DNA of 64,000 nucleotides from Bradyrhizobium genosp. L. GTDB lineage: Bacteria > Pseudomonadota > Alphaproteobacteria > Rhizobiales > Xanthobacteraceae. The stretch is taken from NCBI RefSeq assembly GCF_015624485.1, contig NZ_CP061378.1, positions 434,001 to 498,000 on the forward strand, written 5' to 3'. The notes under the pieces are model-generated. The model did not search any database, was not told the DNA's origin, and saw only the letters and a program-made list of their open reading frames with translations. The position numbers and the translations under genes are program-made. This document shows positions 56,956 to 64,000 of the stretch, in pieces; positions within the stretch are counted from its first letter, which is position 1; each line of letters opens with the position of its first letter.

Positions 56956-57279
56956 ATGACCGAGGACGGCGGCAGGCTCGTCGAGCGCGTCACCTTCAGC
57001 CGGGGCTTCGACGTCTGCATCATGGCGATCGACGGTACCTGGCGGCGCGACTGCGTGCTCAACGCCGTCTCGGACAATGACGCCGCCCTCACGGTCGAGG
57101 GTTCCATCCAGGGGCTCAATCTGAAGGAATTCTTCCTGCTGCTGTCGTCGACCGGGCTGGCCTATCGCCGCTGCGAGCTGGTGCGCGTCAACGGCACCGA
57201 GATGGACATCACCTTCCTCAAGGGCAAGCCGGGCAGGAAGCGGCCGGCCGCGGGTGAGACCGAACGGATCGTGGCCTGA
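56956..57279 (+). CDS. PilZ-like small protein
   Basis: 107 residues, 3 bp after cheR and so coupled to it. The order of strands (RDCVLNAVSDNDAALTVEG, EFFLLLSSTGLAYRRCELVRVNGTEMDITFLKG) fits the PilZ barrel, but the c-di-GMP motif is degenerate: the D/NxSxxG position reads NAVSDNDAAL, and the RxxxR is not clear. It may bind protein rather than c-di-GMP, linking chemotaxis to motor control. Confidence in the fold is moderate. Confidence 0.65.
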   Translation: MTEDGGRLVERVTFSRGFDVCIMAIDGTWRRDCVLNAVSDNDAALTVEGSIQGLNLKEFFLLLSSTGLAYRRCELVRVNGTEMDITFLKGKPGRKRPAAGETERIVA

Positions 57280-57450
57280 CCGGCGTCACGCCGAAATCCG
57301 ACATCATCAGAGGCGATACCTGAGGAACAGATCGGCGGCTGCGTTGTTCTGCCGTGATCGGGCGCGATGACGGCCAACGGCCCAAGGACCGGCGGCCCCA
57401 TGGATCGGCTCACGGCAAGTTTGCGGTGCCAAAGTTTGCAGTGCGGCGGC

Positions 57451-57759
57451 TCAGTTCAGCACGCGCGCCGGCGCTTCGGATTCGCGCAAGCTGTCCAGCG
57501 CGACCCCGAGGCCTGCGCCGCAGGTCTTCAGCGCCGTGAACGCTGCGATGTAGCGCGGGGTAATATCGTCCAGGATGAGGATGCTGCTCTCGGTGTCCTG
57601 CTCGGTGAGCAATGCTTCGCGGGCAATCGCCGCCTCGATCAACCGCAGGCTGGTCTGGACATGCCCGATCAAGGCCACCAGGTCGGTCACGATCAGGGCG
57701 TGGGGGTCGCTGCCTTCGTCAGAGCACACCGCAACGTAGTCCGCCGCTGCATTGATCAT
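57451..57759 (-). CDS. Small helical hypothetical protein divergent from the FixJ-like regulator
   Basis: 102 residues from MINAAADYVAVCSDEG. Mostly predicted helix: ALIVTDLVALIGHVQTSLRLIEAAIAREALL, then ILILDDITPRYIAAFTALKTCGAGLGVALDSL. I do not recognise it. It shares a control region and one perfect palindrome (57824-57839) with the FixJ-like gene on the other strand, 65 bp from its start. GGAG lies 9 bases before the ATG at 57759; the alternative start is 57783. Confidence 0.65.
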   Translation of the reverse strand: MINAAADYVAVCSDEGSDPHALIVTDLVALIGHVQTSLRLIEAAIAREALLTEQDTESSILILDDITPRYIAAFTALKTCGAGLGVALDSLRESEAPARVLN

Positions 57760-57823
57760 GCATGTTTTCTCCACTGCCCCCATTTTTATGGAGTGCGGTG
57801 CTACTTGTGCGTTAAGCTGGCGT

Positions 57824-57839
57824 CCCGTACAAATACGGG
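57824..57839. promoter_or_regulatory. CCGTA-N4-TACGG palindrome, perfect site 6
   Basis: CCCGTA-CAAA-TACGGG is a perfect 6+6 dyad (CCCGTATTTGTACGGG on the other strand) almost midway between the divergent starts at 57759 and 57911. It could regulate both. Confidence 0.65.
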
Positions 57840-57910
57840 TCCTTTGATCAATGCCTTCGAGAGATATCTTGTTGTGCGGTCAAAGCGGGCACGCTTACGA
57901 CTGATGGACG

Positions 57911-58552
57911 ATGCATATGGCTGAGAGTGGGGCTCCCCGCGGGGAGATTTTCGTAGTCGACGACGATCCTGCCGTTCGCGAGACGCTGTCAGTCGTTCTG
58001 TCGACAGCCGGCTACAAGGTGATCTGCTTTGCAGATGGCGCCGCGCTGCTCTCCGTCGCGCGCTCCAGGACGCCGGCCTGCATCCTGCTCGACGTGCATA
58101 TTCCCGGAAAATCCGGCCTCGATATCCTGCGAGAACTTCACGGCGAGGATTATCCGGCGCCGATCTTCATGATCTCGGGGCAGGGCGACATCGCAATGGC
58201 GGTCAGCGCCATCAAGAACGGCGCGCTGGATTTCATCGAGAAACCGTTCCGCGGCAACGAGATCGTCAGCCGGCTGAACGAGGCGATCGACGCCTACACC
58301 AGGCGCCGCAGCGAGAGCTCGGCGTCGCGCATCGCCGCCCTGCACTTCCCCGGCCGCGAACCCTTGACGCGCAGGGAGCGCGAGGTGCTCGAGCAGTTCA
58401 CCGCCGGCGCCTCCAACAAGGAAGCCGGGCGGCAGCTCGGCATCAGCCCGCGCACGATCGAGGACCATCGCGCCAACATCATGAAGAAGCTCGGCGCGCG
58501 CAACGCCGCCGATCTCGTCCGCATCGTGATGACGGCGCAGCGCCAAGCCTGA
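57911..58552 (+). CDS. FixJ/NarL-family response regulator
   Basis: 213 residues. Receiver domain 1-125 with the acidic pocket in IFVVDDDPAVRETL, phospho-Asp D61 in ILLDVHIPGKSGLD, and K111 in FIEKPFRG. C-terminal helix-turn-helix 150-208: LTRREREVLEQFTAGASNKEAG, ISPRTIEDHRANIMKKLGARNAADLV. The FixJ-type receiver implies a sensor kinase that is not in this window. Its HTH matches the receiver-less LuxR protein at 47464 at many positions. Start ATG 57911 or 57917; the ribosome site is weak. The stop codon sits in a 14-bp tandem repeat. Confidence 0.92.
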   Translation: MHMAESGAPRGEIFVVDDDPAVRETLSVVLSTAGYKVICFADGAALLSVARSRTPACILLDVHIPGKSGLDILRELHGEDYPAPIFMISGQGDIAMAVSAIKNGALDFIEKPFRGNEIVSRLNEAIDAYTRRRSESSASRIAALHFPGREPLTRREREVLEQFTAGASNKEAGRQLGISPRTIEDHRANIMKKLGARNAADLVRIVMTAQRQA

Positions 58553-58580
58553 AGATCAGAGCCTGAAGATCAGAGCCTGA
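58546..58580. repeat. 14-bp tandem duplication across the FixJ-like stop codon
   Basis: AGCCTGAAGATCAG occurs at 58546-58559 and again at 58560-58573, followed by AGCCTGA (58574-58580). The gene's TGA is in the first unit, so later units lie outside the coding frame. It looks like recent replication slippage. Confidence 0.9.
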
Positions 58581-58746
58581 CTTTCGTTGCGGCGAATTCC
58601 GTTCTGCGAAACGCGCGGGCAGCCGGCGCGACATCTGCGCTCCGCGCGCGGGACGACGCTCGCAGAAATCGAGTATATGCACGACGCAGGGCATATGCGG
58701 GCGAAGCGATCTCACCAAGAACGATCCCGGGAAACATGGGGCCTCC

Positions 58747-60486
58747 ATGACGAGCAAGAACAAGACTCCCGATCAACTGCGCAGCGCGCGCTGGTTTGCG
58801 CCCGACGATCTCAGGGCCTTCGGCCATCGCTCGCGCGCGATGCAGATGGGCTACGCGCCGGAGGAGTGGCGCGACCGGCCGGTGATCGCGATCCTCAACA
58901 CCTGGTCGGACGCGCAACCCTGCCACATGCACTTCAAGAGCCGGGTCGACGACGTCAAGCGCGGCGTGCTGATGGCCGGCGGCTTTCCGATCGAGCTGCC
59001 GGCGCTGTCGCTGTCGGAATCGCTGCTGAAGCCGACCACGATGCTCTACCGCAACATGCTGGCGATGGACGCCGAGGAATTGCTGCGCGGCCACCCCGTC
59101 GACGGCGTCGTGCTGATGGGCGGCTGTGACAAGACCACGCCGGGACTGCTGTTAGGCGCCACCAGCATGAACCTGCCCGCGATCTATCTGCCGGCCGGGC
59201 CGATGCTGCGCGGCAACTGGAAGGGCAGGACGCTGGGCTCAGGCTCCGACGCCTGGAAATACTGGGATGAGCGTCGCGCAGGGAAAATCTCCGACAAAGA
59301 CTGGGTCGACATGGAGGCCGGCATCGCGCGCAGCTACGGCACCTGCATGACCATGGGCACGGCTTCGACCATGACCGCGATCGCGGAAGCGATCGGCATG
59401 ACACTGCCCGGCGCCTCCTCGATCCCGGCGGCCGACGCCAACCACATCCGCATGAGCTCGGAGGCCGGACGCCGCATCGTCGAGATGGTGTGGGAGGATC
59501 TGACGCCGCAGAAGATCCAGACCCGCAGAGCCTATCAGAACGCGATCACGGTCGCGATGGCGATGGGCTGCTCGACCAATGCGATCATTCATCTGATCGC
59601 GCAGGCGCGCCGCGCCGGCCAGGACATCTCGCTCGATGATTTCGAGATCGCGAGCCGCAAGGTGCCCGTGATCGCCAATGTACGGCCGAGCGGCGACCTC
59701 TATCTGATGGAGGATTTCTTCTATGCCGGCGGGCTGCCCGGCCTGATGAGCCGGATCAAAGAGCATCTGCATCTCGACTGCATCACGGTGACCGGCAAGA
59801 CTCTCGGCGAGAACATCGCCGGCGCCGAGGTCCACAATGACGACGTCATCCGCACCGTCCAGAATCCGATCTACAAGGAGGGCGCGCTCGCGGTGCTGAA
59901 GGGCAACCTCGCGCCCGACGGCTGCGTGATCAAGCCGTCTGCCTGCGATCCGCGCTTCCTCAAGCACACCGGTCCGGCGCTGGTGTTCGACGATTATCCT
60001 GACATGAAGAAGGCGGTCGATGATCCCGATCTCGACGTCACGGCCGATCACGTGCTGATCCTGCGCAATGCCGGCCCGCAGGGCGGCCCGGGCATGCCCG
60101 AATGGGGCATGCTGCCGATCCCGACCAAGCTCGTGAAGCAGGGCGTGCGCGACATGGTGCGGCTGTCGGACGCGCGGATGAGCGGCACCAGCTACGGCGC
60201 CTGCATCCTGCACGTCTCGCCGGAAGCCTATATCGGCGGCCCGCTGGCGCTGGTGCGGAACGGCGACCGCATCACCCTCGATGTCGCCGCGCGCACCATC
60301 AATCTCGATGTGTCGGAGGCCGAATTGGCAAAGCGTCGCGCGGAATGGAAGCAGCCGGAGCGGCGCTTCGAGCGCGGCTATGGCTGGATGTTCTCGAAAC
60401 ACATCAAGCAGGCCAATGAGGGCTGCGACTTCGATTTCCTCGAGACCGGCTTTGGCAAGCCGGTCGGAGAGCCGTCGATTTACTAG
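58747..60486 (+). CDS. IlvD/Edd-family sugar-acid dehydratase (L-arabinonate dehydratase-like)
   Basis: 579 residues, the exact length I recall for the Rhizobium L-arabinonate dehydratase. The Fe-S ligands fall at the same positions: C59 (DAQPCHMH), C127 (GGCDKTTPG) and C200 (SYGTCMTMGTAST), with K129 for Mg and the active-site region SDARMSGTSYG. It dehydrates an aldonic acid (L-arabinonate, D-fuconate or similar) to the 2-keto-3-deoxy acid in non-phosphorylative sugar breakdown. Amino-acid-type IlvD is less likely, since the SGTSYG region and length fit the sugar-acid branch. The next gene, RraA-like, probably works in the same pathway. Confidence 0.88.
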   Translation: MTSKNKTPDQLRSARWFAPDDLRAFGHRSRAMQMGYAPEEWRDRPVIAILNTWSDAQPCHMHFKSRVDDVKRGVLMAGGFPIELPALSLSESLLKPTTMLYRNMLAMDAEELLRGHPVDGVVLMGGCDKTTPGLLLGATSMNLPAIYLPAGPMLRGNWKGRTLGSGSDAWKYWDERRAGKISDKDWVDMEAGIARSYGTCMTMGTASTMTAIAEAIGMTLPGASSIPAADANHIRMSSEAGRRIVEMVWEDLTPQKIQTRRAYQNAITVAMAMGCSTNAIIHLIAQARRAGQDISLDDFEIASRKVPVIANVRPSGDLYLMEDFFYAGGLPGLMSRIKEHLHLDCITVTGKTLGENIAGAEVHNDDVIRTVQNPIYKEGALAVLKGNLAPDGCVIKPSACDPRFLKHTGPALVFDDYPDMKKAVDDPDLDVTADHVLILRNAGPQGGPGMPEWGMLPIPTKLVKQGVRDMVRLSDARMSGTSYGACILHVSPEAYIGGPLALVRNGDRITLDVAARTINLDVSEAELAKRRAEWKQPERRFERGYGWMFSKHIKQANEGCDFDFLETGFGKPVGEPSIY

Positions 60487-60488
60487 TC

Positions 60489-60600
60489 ATCCGTCATTCC
60501 GGGGCATCGCGAAGCGATGAGCCCGGAATCCATTTTGCCATGACACATGCGGCTTGATGGATTCCGGGCCTGCGCCTTCGGCGCATCCCGGAATGACGAA
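60489..60600. repeat. Palindromic intergenic repeat between dehydratase and RraA-like genes
   Basis: Nested arms: CGTCATTCCGGG (60492-60503) with CCCGGAATGACG (60587-60598), and GCCCGGAATCCAT (60521-60533) with ATGGATTCCGGGC (60557-60569). It resembles the CGTCATTCCGGGGC element common in Bradyrhizobium. It sits in what is probably one operon. Confidence 0.8.
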
Positions 60601-60619
60601 AGGAGAGAGCAGAGCACCA

Positions 60620-61339
60620 ATGTCAAAACTCAGCGACACCACCCGCAACAGGCTGAAATCCGTCTCCACCGCCACCGTCGCCACCGCGCTGTTCAAGCGC
60701 GGCTTGCGCATTCAGATGGTTCAGGATGTGCATCCTCTGAGCGCCGACCAGCCGACCATGGTCGGGGAGGCCTTCACGCTGCGCTACATGCCGGCGCGCG
60801 AGGATCTCAACACGATCGACGTCTTCCGCGACCGCGCGCATCCGCAGCGCAAGGCGATCGAGGACTGCCCGGTCGGCGCCGTGCTGGTGATGGACAGCCG
60901 CAAGGACGCGCGCGCAGCGTCCGCCGGCGCGATCCTGGTGACGCGGCTGATGAAGCGCGGCTGCGCCGGCGTCGTCACCGACGGCGGTTTTCGCGACTCG
61001 GCCGAGATCGCACGGCTCGGCTTCCCGGCCTTCCACCACCGCCCGAGCGCGCCGACCAATTTGACGCTGCATCAGGCGATCGAGATCAACGTGCCGATCG
61101 GCTGCGGCGACGCGCCGGTGTTCCCCGGCGACGTGATCCTCGGCGATGCCGACGGCGTCATCGTGATTCCCGCGCATCTCGCCGACGAGATCGCCAGTGA
61201 GACCTTCGAGATGACCGCGTTCGAGGATTTCGTCACCGAGCAGGTCCAGAACGGCCGCGGCATCTTCGGGCTCTATCCGGCAACGGACGAGCAGACGATG
61301 AAGGATTTTGCGGCCTGGCGAAAAACGAAGGAACGGTAG
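60620..61339 (+). CDS. RraA-like protein (HMG-aldolase fold)
   Basis: 239 residues. VVTDGGFRDSAEIARLGFPAFH contains the GxxRD motif of the RraA/4-hydroxy-4-methyl-2-oxoglutarate aldolase superfamily, and GDADGVIVIPAHLADEI is the usual late motif. In E. coli RraA regulates RNase E, but longer relatives next to sugar-acid genes are usually metal-dependent aldolases or decarboxylases, which fits the neighbouring dehydratase better. The start at 60620 (MSKLSDTTRNRL) follows AGGAGAGAGCAGAGCACCA; upstream codons lie in a repeat. Confidence 0.85.
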   Translation: MSKLSDTTRNRLKSVSTATVATALFKRGLRIQMVQDVHPLSADQPTMVGEAFTLRYMPAREDLNTIDVFRDRAHPQRKAIEDCPVGAVLVMDSRKDARAASAGAILVTRLMKRGCAGVVTDGGFRDSAEIARLGFPAFHHRPSAPTNLTLHQAIEINVPIGCGDAPVFPGDVILGDADGVIVIPAHLADEIASETFEMTAFEDFVTEQVQNGRGIFGLYPATDEQTMKDFAAWRKTKER

Positions 61340-61345
61340 CCAGCT

Positions 61346-61489
61346 GTCGTCCTGGCGAAAGCCAGGACCCATAACCACAGGAACACGTTTGGCGAAGACT
61401 GCTAGTCTAGTTATGTTGGTTGCCGCGGTACTGCGACCTCCGCACTCGATAAATCACGCGGTATGGGTCCTGGCTTTCGCCAGGACGAC
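61346..61489. repeat. Inverted repeat with 28-bp perfect arms
   Basis: GTCGTCCTGGCGAAAGCCAG plus GACCCATA (61346-61373) is exactly complementary to 61462-61489. The arms themselves fold (CCTGGCGAAAGCCAGG). The 88-bp centre has no gene. The structure looks like a miniature inverted-repeat element. Confidence 0.85.
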
Positions 61490-61523
61490 GATGGGGAGGG
61501 GACGTGCCAATCAAACTGCGCTT

Positions 61524-61610
61524 CGTAGCCCGGATGGAGCGAAGCGCAATCCGGGGTTCTCGCAAGCGGCACGATGGTCCCGGATTTCGCTGCGCTTCAT
61601 CCGGGCTACG
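61524..61610. repeat. Second inverted repeat before ptrB
   Basis: CGTAGCCCGGATG (61524-61536) pairs with CATCCGGGCTACG (61598-61610), with GCGAAGCGCAATCCGGG and CCCGGATTTCGCTGCGC pairing inside. It ends 4 bp before the oligopeptidase stop and probably ends transcription from both sides. Confidence 0.8.
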
Positions 61611-61613
61611 AGG

Positions 61614-63716
61614 CTACACCTCCGCTCTATCAGCTATCCCCACCGCCCACAGCGCGAACGCGTAGACGATCGCGACTTCATCCAGCCGGTTGAAGCGCCC
61701 CGACGCGCCGCCGTGGCCGGCGCCCATGTTGGTGCGCAGCAGGACCGGACCGCCGCCGGTCATGGTGGCGCGCAGCCGGGCGATCCATTTCGCCGGCTCC
61801 CAATAGGTCACGCGCGGGTCGGTCAGCCCGCCCATCGCCAGGATCGCCGGATAGTCCTTGGCCGCGAGGTTGTCGTAGGGCGAGTAGGACAGGATGGTGC
61901 GAAAATCCTTTTCGCTCTCGATCGGGTTGCCCCATTCCGGCCATTCCGGCGGCGTCAGCGGCAGGGTGTCGTCGAGCATGGTGTTGAGCACGTCGACGAA
62001 CGGCACCTCGGCGACGATGCCGGCGAACAACTCACCGTCACGGTTGGCGACCGCGCCCATCAGCATGCCGCCGGCCGAGCCGCCATGGCCGACGATGCGT
62101 TTGGCACTGGTGTAGTTCGCTTCGCACAGCGCGCGGCCGGCGGCGGCGAAATCGGCGAAGCTGTTGGTCTTCTTCTCGCGCTTGCCGTCGAGATACCAGC
62201 CCCAGCCCTTGTCGGCGCCGCCGCGGATATGCGCGATCGCATAGACGAAGCCGCGGTCGACCAGCGACAGCCGGTTGGCCGCGAACGACGCCGGCATCGC
62301 CATGCCGTAGGAGCCGTAGCCGTAGAGCAGCAGCGGCGCCTTGCCGTCGCGGACAAAGTCCTTGCGATGCAGCATCGAGACCGGCACCTGCGCGCCGTCA
62401 TGCGAGGTCGCCATGATGCGGGTGGTGACGTAGGCGGCCGGGTTGTGGCCGGAGGGGATCTCCTGGCGCTTGCGCAACACCCGCGTCCGCTTTGCCATGT
62501 CGTAGTCGAAAACCTCCGACGGCGTCGTCATGGACGAATAGGCGAAGCGCAGATTGGTGGTGTCGAACTCGTAGCCGCCCATGGTGTCGAGCGAGTAGGC
62601 CGCCTCGTCGAAGGCGATGGCGTGCTCCTCGCCGGTCGCGAGGTCGCGGATGATGATGGCAGGCAGCGCATTGGCGCGCTCCAGCCGCACCATGTGGCCG
62701 GCATAGAGCTCGACATCGAGCACGTAGACGCCCTCGCGATACGGAATCAGGTCGCGCCAGTTGCCACGATCGGGAGCCGCCAGCGGCGCCGTCACCACCT
62801 TGAAGTCGATGGCGTCGTCGGCATTGGTGAGAATGTAGAGTGCATCGCCGCGATCGGCGATCGAATATTGCACGCCTTCCTCGCGTGCCGCGACCAGACG
62901 CGGCGGCAGGTCCGGATCGGCGAGATCGATCAGCCGCTGCTCCGAGGTCTCGTGGTCGCCGCCGGCGATGACGCAGAAGCGGCCGCTCGCGCTCTCGTGC
63001 AGATGGGTGAACCAGCCGGGATCCTGCTCCTCATAGATCAGGATGTCGTCGCCTTGCCTGGCGCCGAGCTTGTGCCGCCAGACCTGCATCGGGCGATGAT
63101 TGTCGTCGAGCTTGACGTAGAAGAAGCTCTTGGAATCCGCGGCCCAGACCACGCCGCCATCGGTCTCCTCGACGATATCCTCGAGGTCGCCGCCGGTCGC
63201 CCAGTCGCGCACGCGGATCGAAAAATACTCCGAGCCCTTGGTGTCGGCGCTCCAGGCGTGCAGCCTGTGATCGTTGGAATGCCGGCTGCCGCCGAACTTG
63301 AAATAGTCGTGGTCCGCCGCCAGCGCATCGCCATCGAGCACCACGTGATGGTCGCCGCCGTCGCGCGGCGTGCGGCAGAACAGCTCATGCTGGCCGCCCT
63401 CGCGGAATTTCCTGAAATAGGCGAACGGGCCGTCCGGCGACGGCACGCTGGAATCGTCCTCCTTGATCCGCCCGCGCATCTCCTTGACCAGCCGCTTCTG
63501 CAAGCCGTCGGTGTGGCCGAGCAGGCTCTCGGTGTAGCCGTTCTCGGCTTCCAGATAGGCGCGGATGTCGGGCTCGAGAATCGCGGGATCGCGCAGCACC
63601 TCCTGCCAGTTCGGATCCTTGATCCACGCATAGTCGTCGGTCACCGTGATGCCGTGGGTGGTGAAGGAATGCGGCCGGCGCGGCGCGACAGGGGGCTTGG
63701 TGGCGGGTTTGGTCAC
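61614..63716 (-). CDS. Prolyl oligopeptidase-family serine peptidase (oligopeptidase B-like)
   Basis: 700 residues from GTG at 63716. The N-terminal part (HSFTTHGITVTDDYAWIKDPNW) leads into a seven-blade propeller that screens substrates. The C-terminal alpha/beta hydrolase domain has the nucleophile Ser in VGHGGSAGGMLMG, the Asp in GGLTDPRVTYWEP and the His in GAGHGGASGR. It cleaves short peptides, typically after basic residues, in the cytoplasm or periplasm. The frame continues 44 codons upstream to an ATG, but that stretch lies in a palindromic repeat (63807-63889), so the GTG start is preferred. Confidence 0.9.
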   Translation of the reverse strand: MTKPATKPPVAPRRPHSFTTHGITVTDDYAWIKDPNWQEVLRDPAILEPDIRAYLEAENGYTESLLGHTDGLQKRLVKEMRGRIKEDDSSVPSPDGPFAYFRKFREGGQHELFCRTPRDGGDHHVVLDGDALAADHDYFKFGGSRHSNDHRLHAWSADTKGSEYFSIRVRDWATGGDLEDIVEETDGGVVWAADSKSFFYVKLDDNHRPMQVWRHKLGARQGDDILIYEEQDPGWFTHLHESASGRFCVIAGGDHETSEQRLIDLADPDLPPRLVAAREEGVQYSIADRGDALYILTNADDAIDFKVVTAPLAAPDRGNWRDLIPYREGVYVLDVELYAGHMVRLERANALPAIIIRDLATGEEHAIAFDEAAYSLDTMGGYEFDTTNLRFAYSSMTTPSEVFDYDMAKRTRVLRKRQEIPSGHNPAAYVTTRIMATSHDGAQVPVSMLHRKDFVRDGKAPLLLYGYGSYGMAMPASFAANRLSLVDRGFVYAIAHIRGGADKGWGWYLDGKREKKTNSFADFAAAGRALCEANYTSAKRIVGHGGSAGGMLMGAVANRDGELFAGIVAEVPFVDVLNTMLDDTLPLTPPEWPEWGNPIESEKDFRTILSYSPYDNLAAKDYPAILAMGGLTDPRVTYWEPAKWIARLRATMTGGGPVLLRTNMGAGHGGASGRFNRLDEVAIVYAFALWAVGIADRAEV

Positions 63717-63806
63717 GCGATCCTCATTGTGCGGGGGACACCGCCTTATATCGGGAGGAATGCGGCGATTGCCAGACGGCAGTCCCGTGCTCTGGACGCA
63801 GCGTTC

Positions 63807-63889
63807 CGTAGGGTGGGCAAAGCGCGGCGTGCCCACCATCACGAGCACGTCACTCGAAGGTGGGCACGCTTCGCTTTGCCCACCCTACG
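63807..63889. repeat. Palindromic intergenic repeat upstream of the oligopeptidase
   Basis: CGTAGGGTGGGCAAAGCG (63807-63824) pairs perfectly with CGCTTTGCCCACCCTACG (63872-63889), and GCGTGCCCACC (63828-63838) with GGTGGGCACGC (63859-63869). This double dyad is another of the dispersed element types in this genome. Confidence 0.85.
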
Positions 63890-63897
63890 AATTACGA

Positions 63898-64000
63898 CTA
63901 CCCGCTCCGCACTTTGGTCGCCGTGCCGCCTGACATCGGGATCTGGTTCACCGCCAGCACGACGGCAAAGGTAATCACCAGCATCGCGATGCCGAGCACG
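63898..64000 (-). CDS. C-terminal end of a membrane protein, partial
   Basis: The reverse strand reads VLGIAMLVITFAVVLAVNQI, then PMSGGTATKVRSG and a TAG stop at 63900-63898. The hydrophobic run suggests the last membrane segment and short cytoplasmic tail of an integral protein. The gene extends beyond the right edge; too little remains to name it. Confidence 0.5.
   Translation of the reverse strand, partial: VLGIAMLVITFAVVLAVNQIPMSGGTATKVRSG

Overview
The window looks like chromosomal DNA of an alphaproteobacterium of the Bradyrhizobium group (Nitrobacteraceae/Bradyrhizobiaceae). The basis is high GC with strong third-position bias, the order rplU-rpmA-(GNAT)-obgE-proB-proA-nadD, a hybrid CheA-REC, a membrane PQQ glucose dehydrogenase next to an OprB porin, FixJ/NarL-type regulators and many short palindromic intergenic repeats of the kind common in Bradyrhizobium. 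The assignment rests on recalled family resemblance, not on a database search.

Layout. 1-7.6 kb: housekeeping block, mostly minus strand (rplU, rpmA, GNAT, MaoC, obgE, proB, proA, 5' end of nadD) with one plus-strand EamA exporter. 7.6-15.6 kb: GlxA-type AraC regulator divergent from an SDR; a ROK-family protein whose motifs run in circularly permuted order; an epoxide-hydrolase-like enzyme; tRNA-Ser(CGA); an MFS/spermidine-synthase fusion; a XylB-like sugar dehydrogenase. 15.7-25.3 kb: sugar-uptake locus with a ROK repressor divergent from a complete ABC importer, an OprB porin coupled to it, and a second ABC importer whose binding-protein gene is preceded by a possible 10-codon leader peptide. 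25.4-30.3 kb: LLM flavin enzyme, a low-GC accessory patch (lipoprotein and two-TM orphan) next to a dispersed-repeat-like segment, and a YegD-like Hsp70. 30.4-34.2 kb: gcd-oprB. 34.4-46.9 kb: methyltransferase; a LysR-controlled divergent pair of operons (flavin monooxygenase + MFS; PLP enzyme + two AhpD-fold proteins); threonine-synthase-like enzyme; a HAD remnant; acetoacetyl-CoA synthetase; NagZ-like hydrolase.

46.9-58.6 kb is a motility and regulation region: a receiver-less LuxR protein, two Crp/Fnr paralogues, flagellin, cheA-cheW-cheY-cheR, a PilZ-like protein and a FixJ-like response regulator. A palindrome, CCGTA-N4-TACGG, recurs upstream of five transcription units here: two perfect CCCGTA-N4-TACGGG copies, one perfect copy with different flanks, and three degenerate copies. 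I regard this putative regulon as the most interesting signal in the window, followed by the permuted ROK protein.

58.7-64 kb: sugar-acid metabolism (L-arabinonate-type dehydratase, RraA-like aldolase fold), oligopeptidase B, and the 3' end of a membrane-protein gene, separated by long palindromic repeats.

How the genes fit together: OprB porins, ABC importers, aldose dehydrogenases (SDR and PQQ) and the sugar-acid dehydratase suggest oxidative use of plant-derived sugars by a soil or root bacterium, with a separate chemotaxis/flagellar module under its own regulators.
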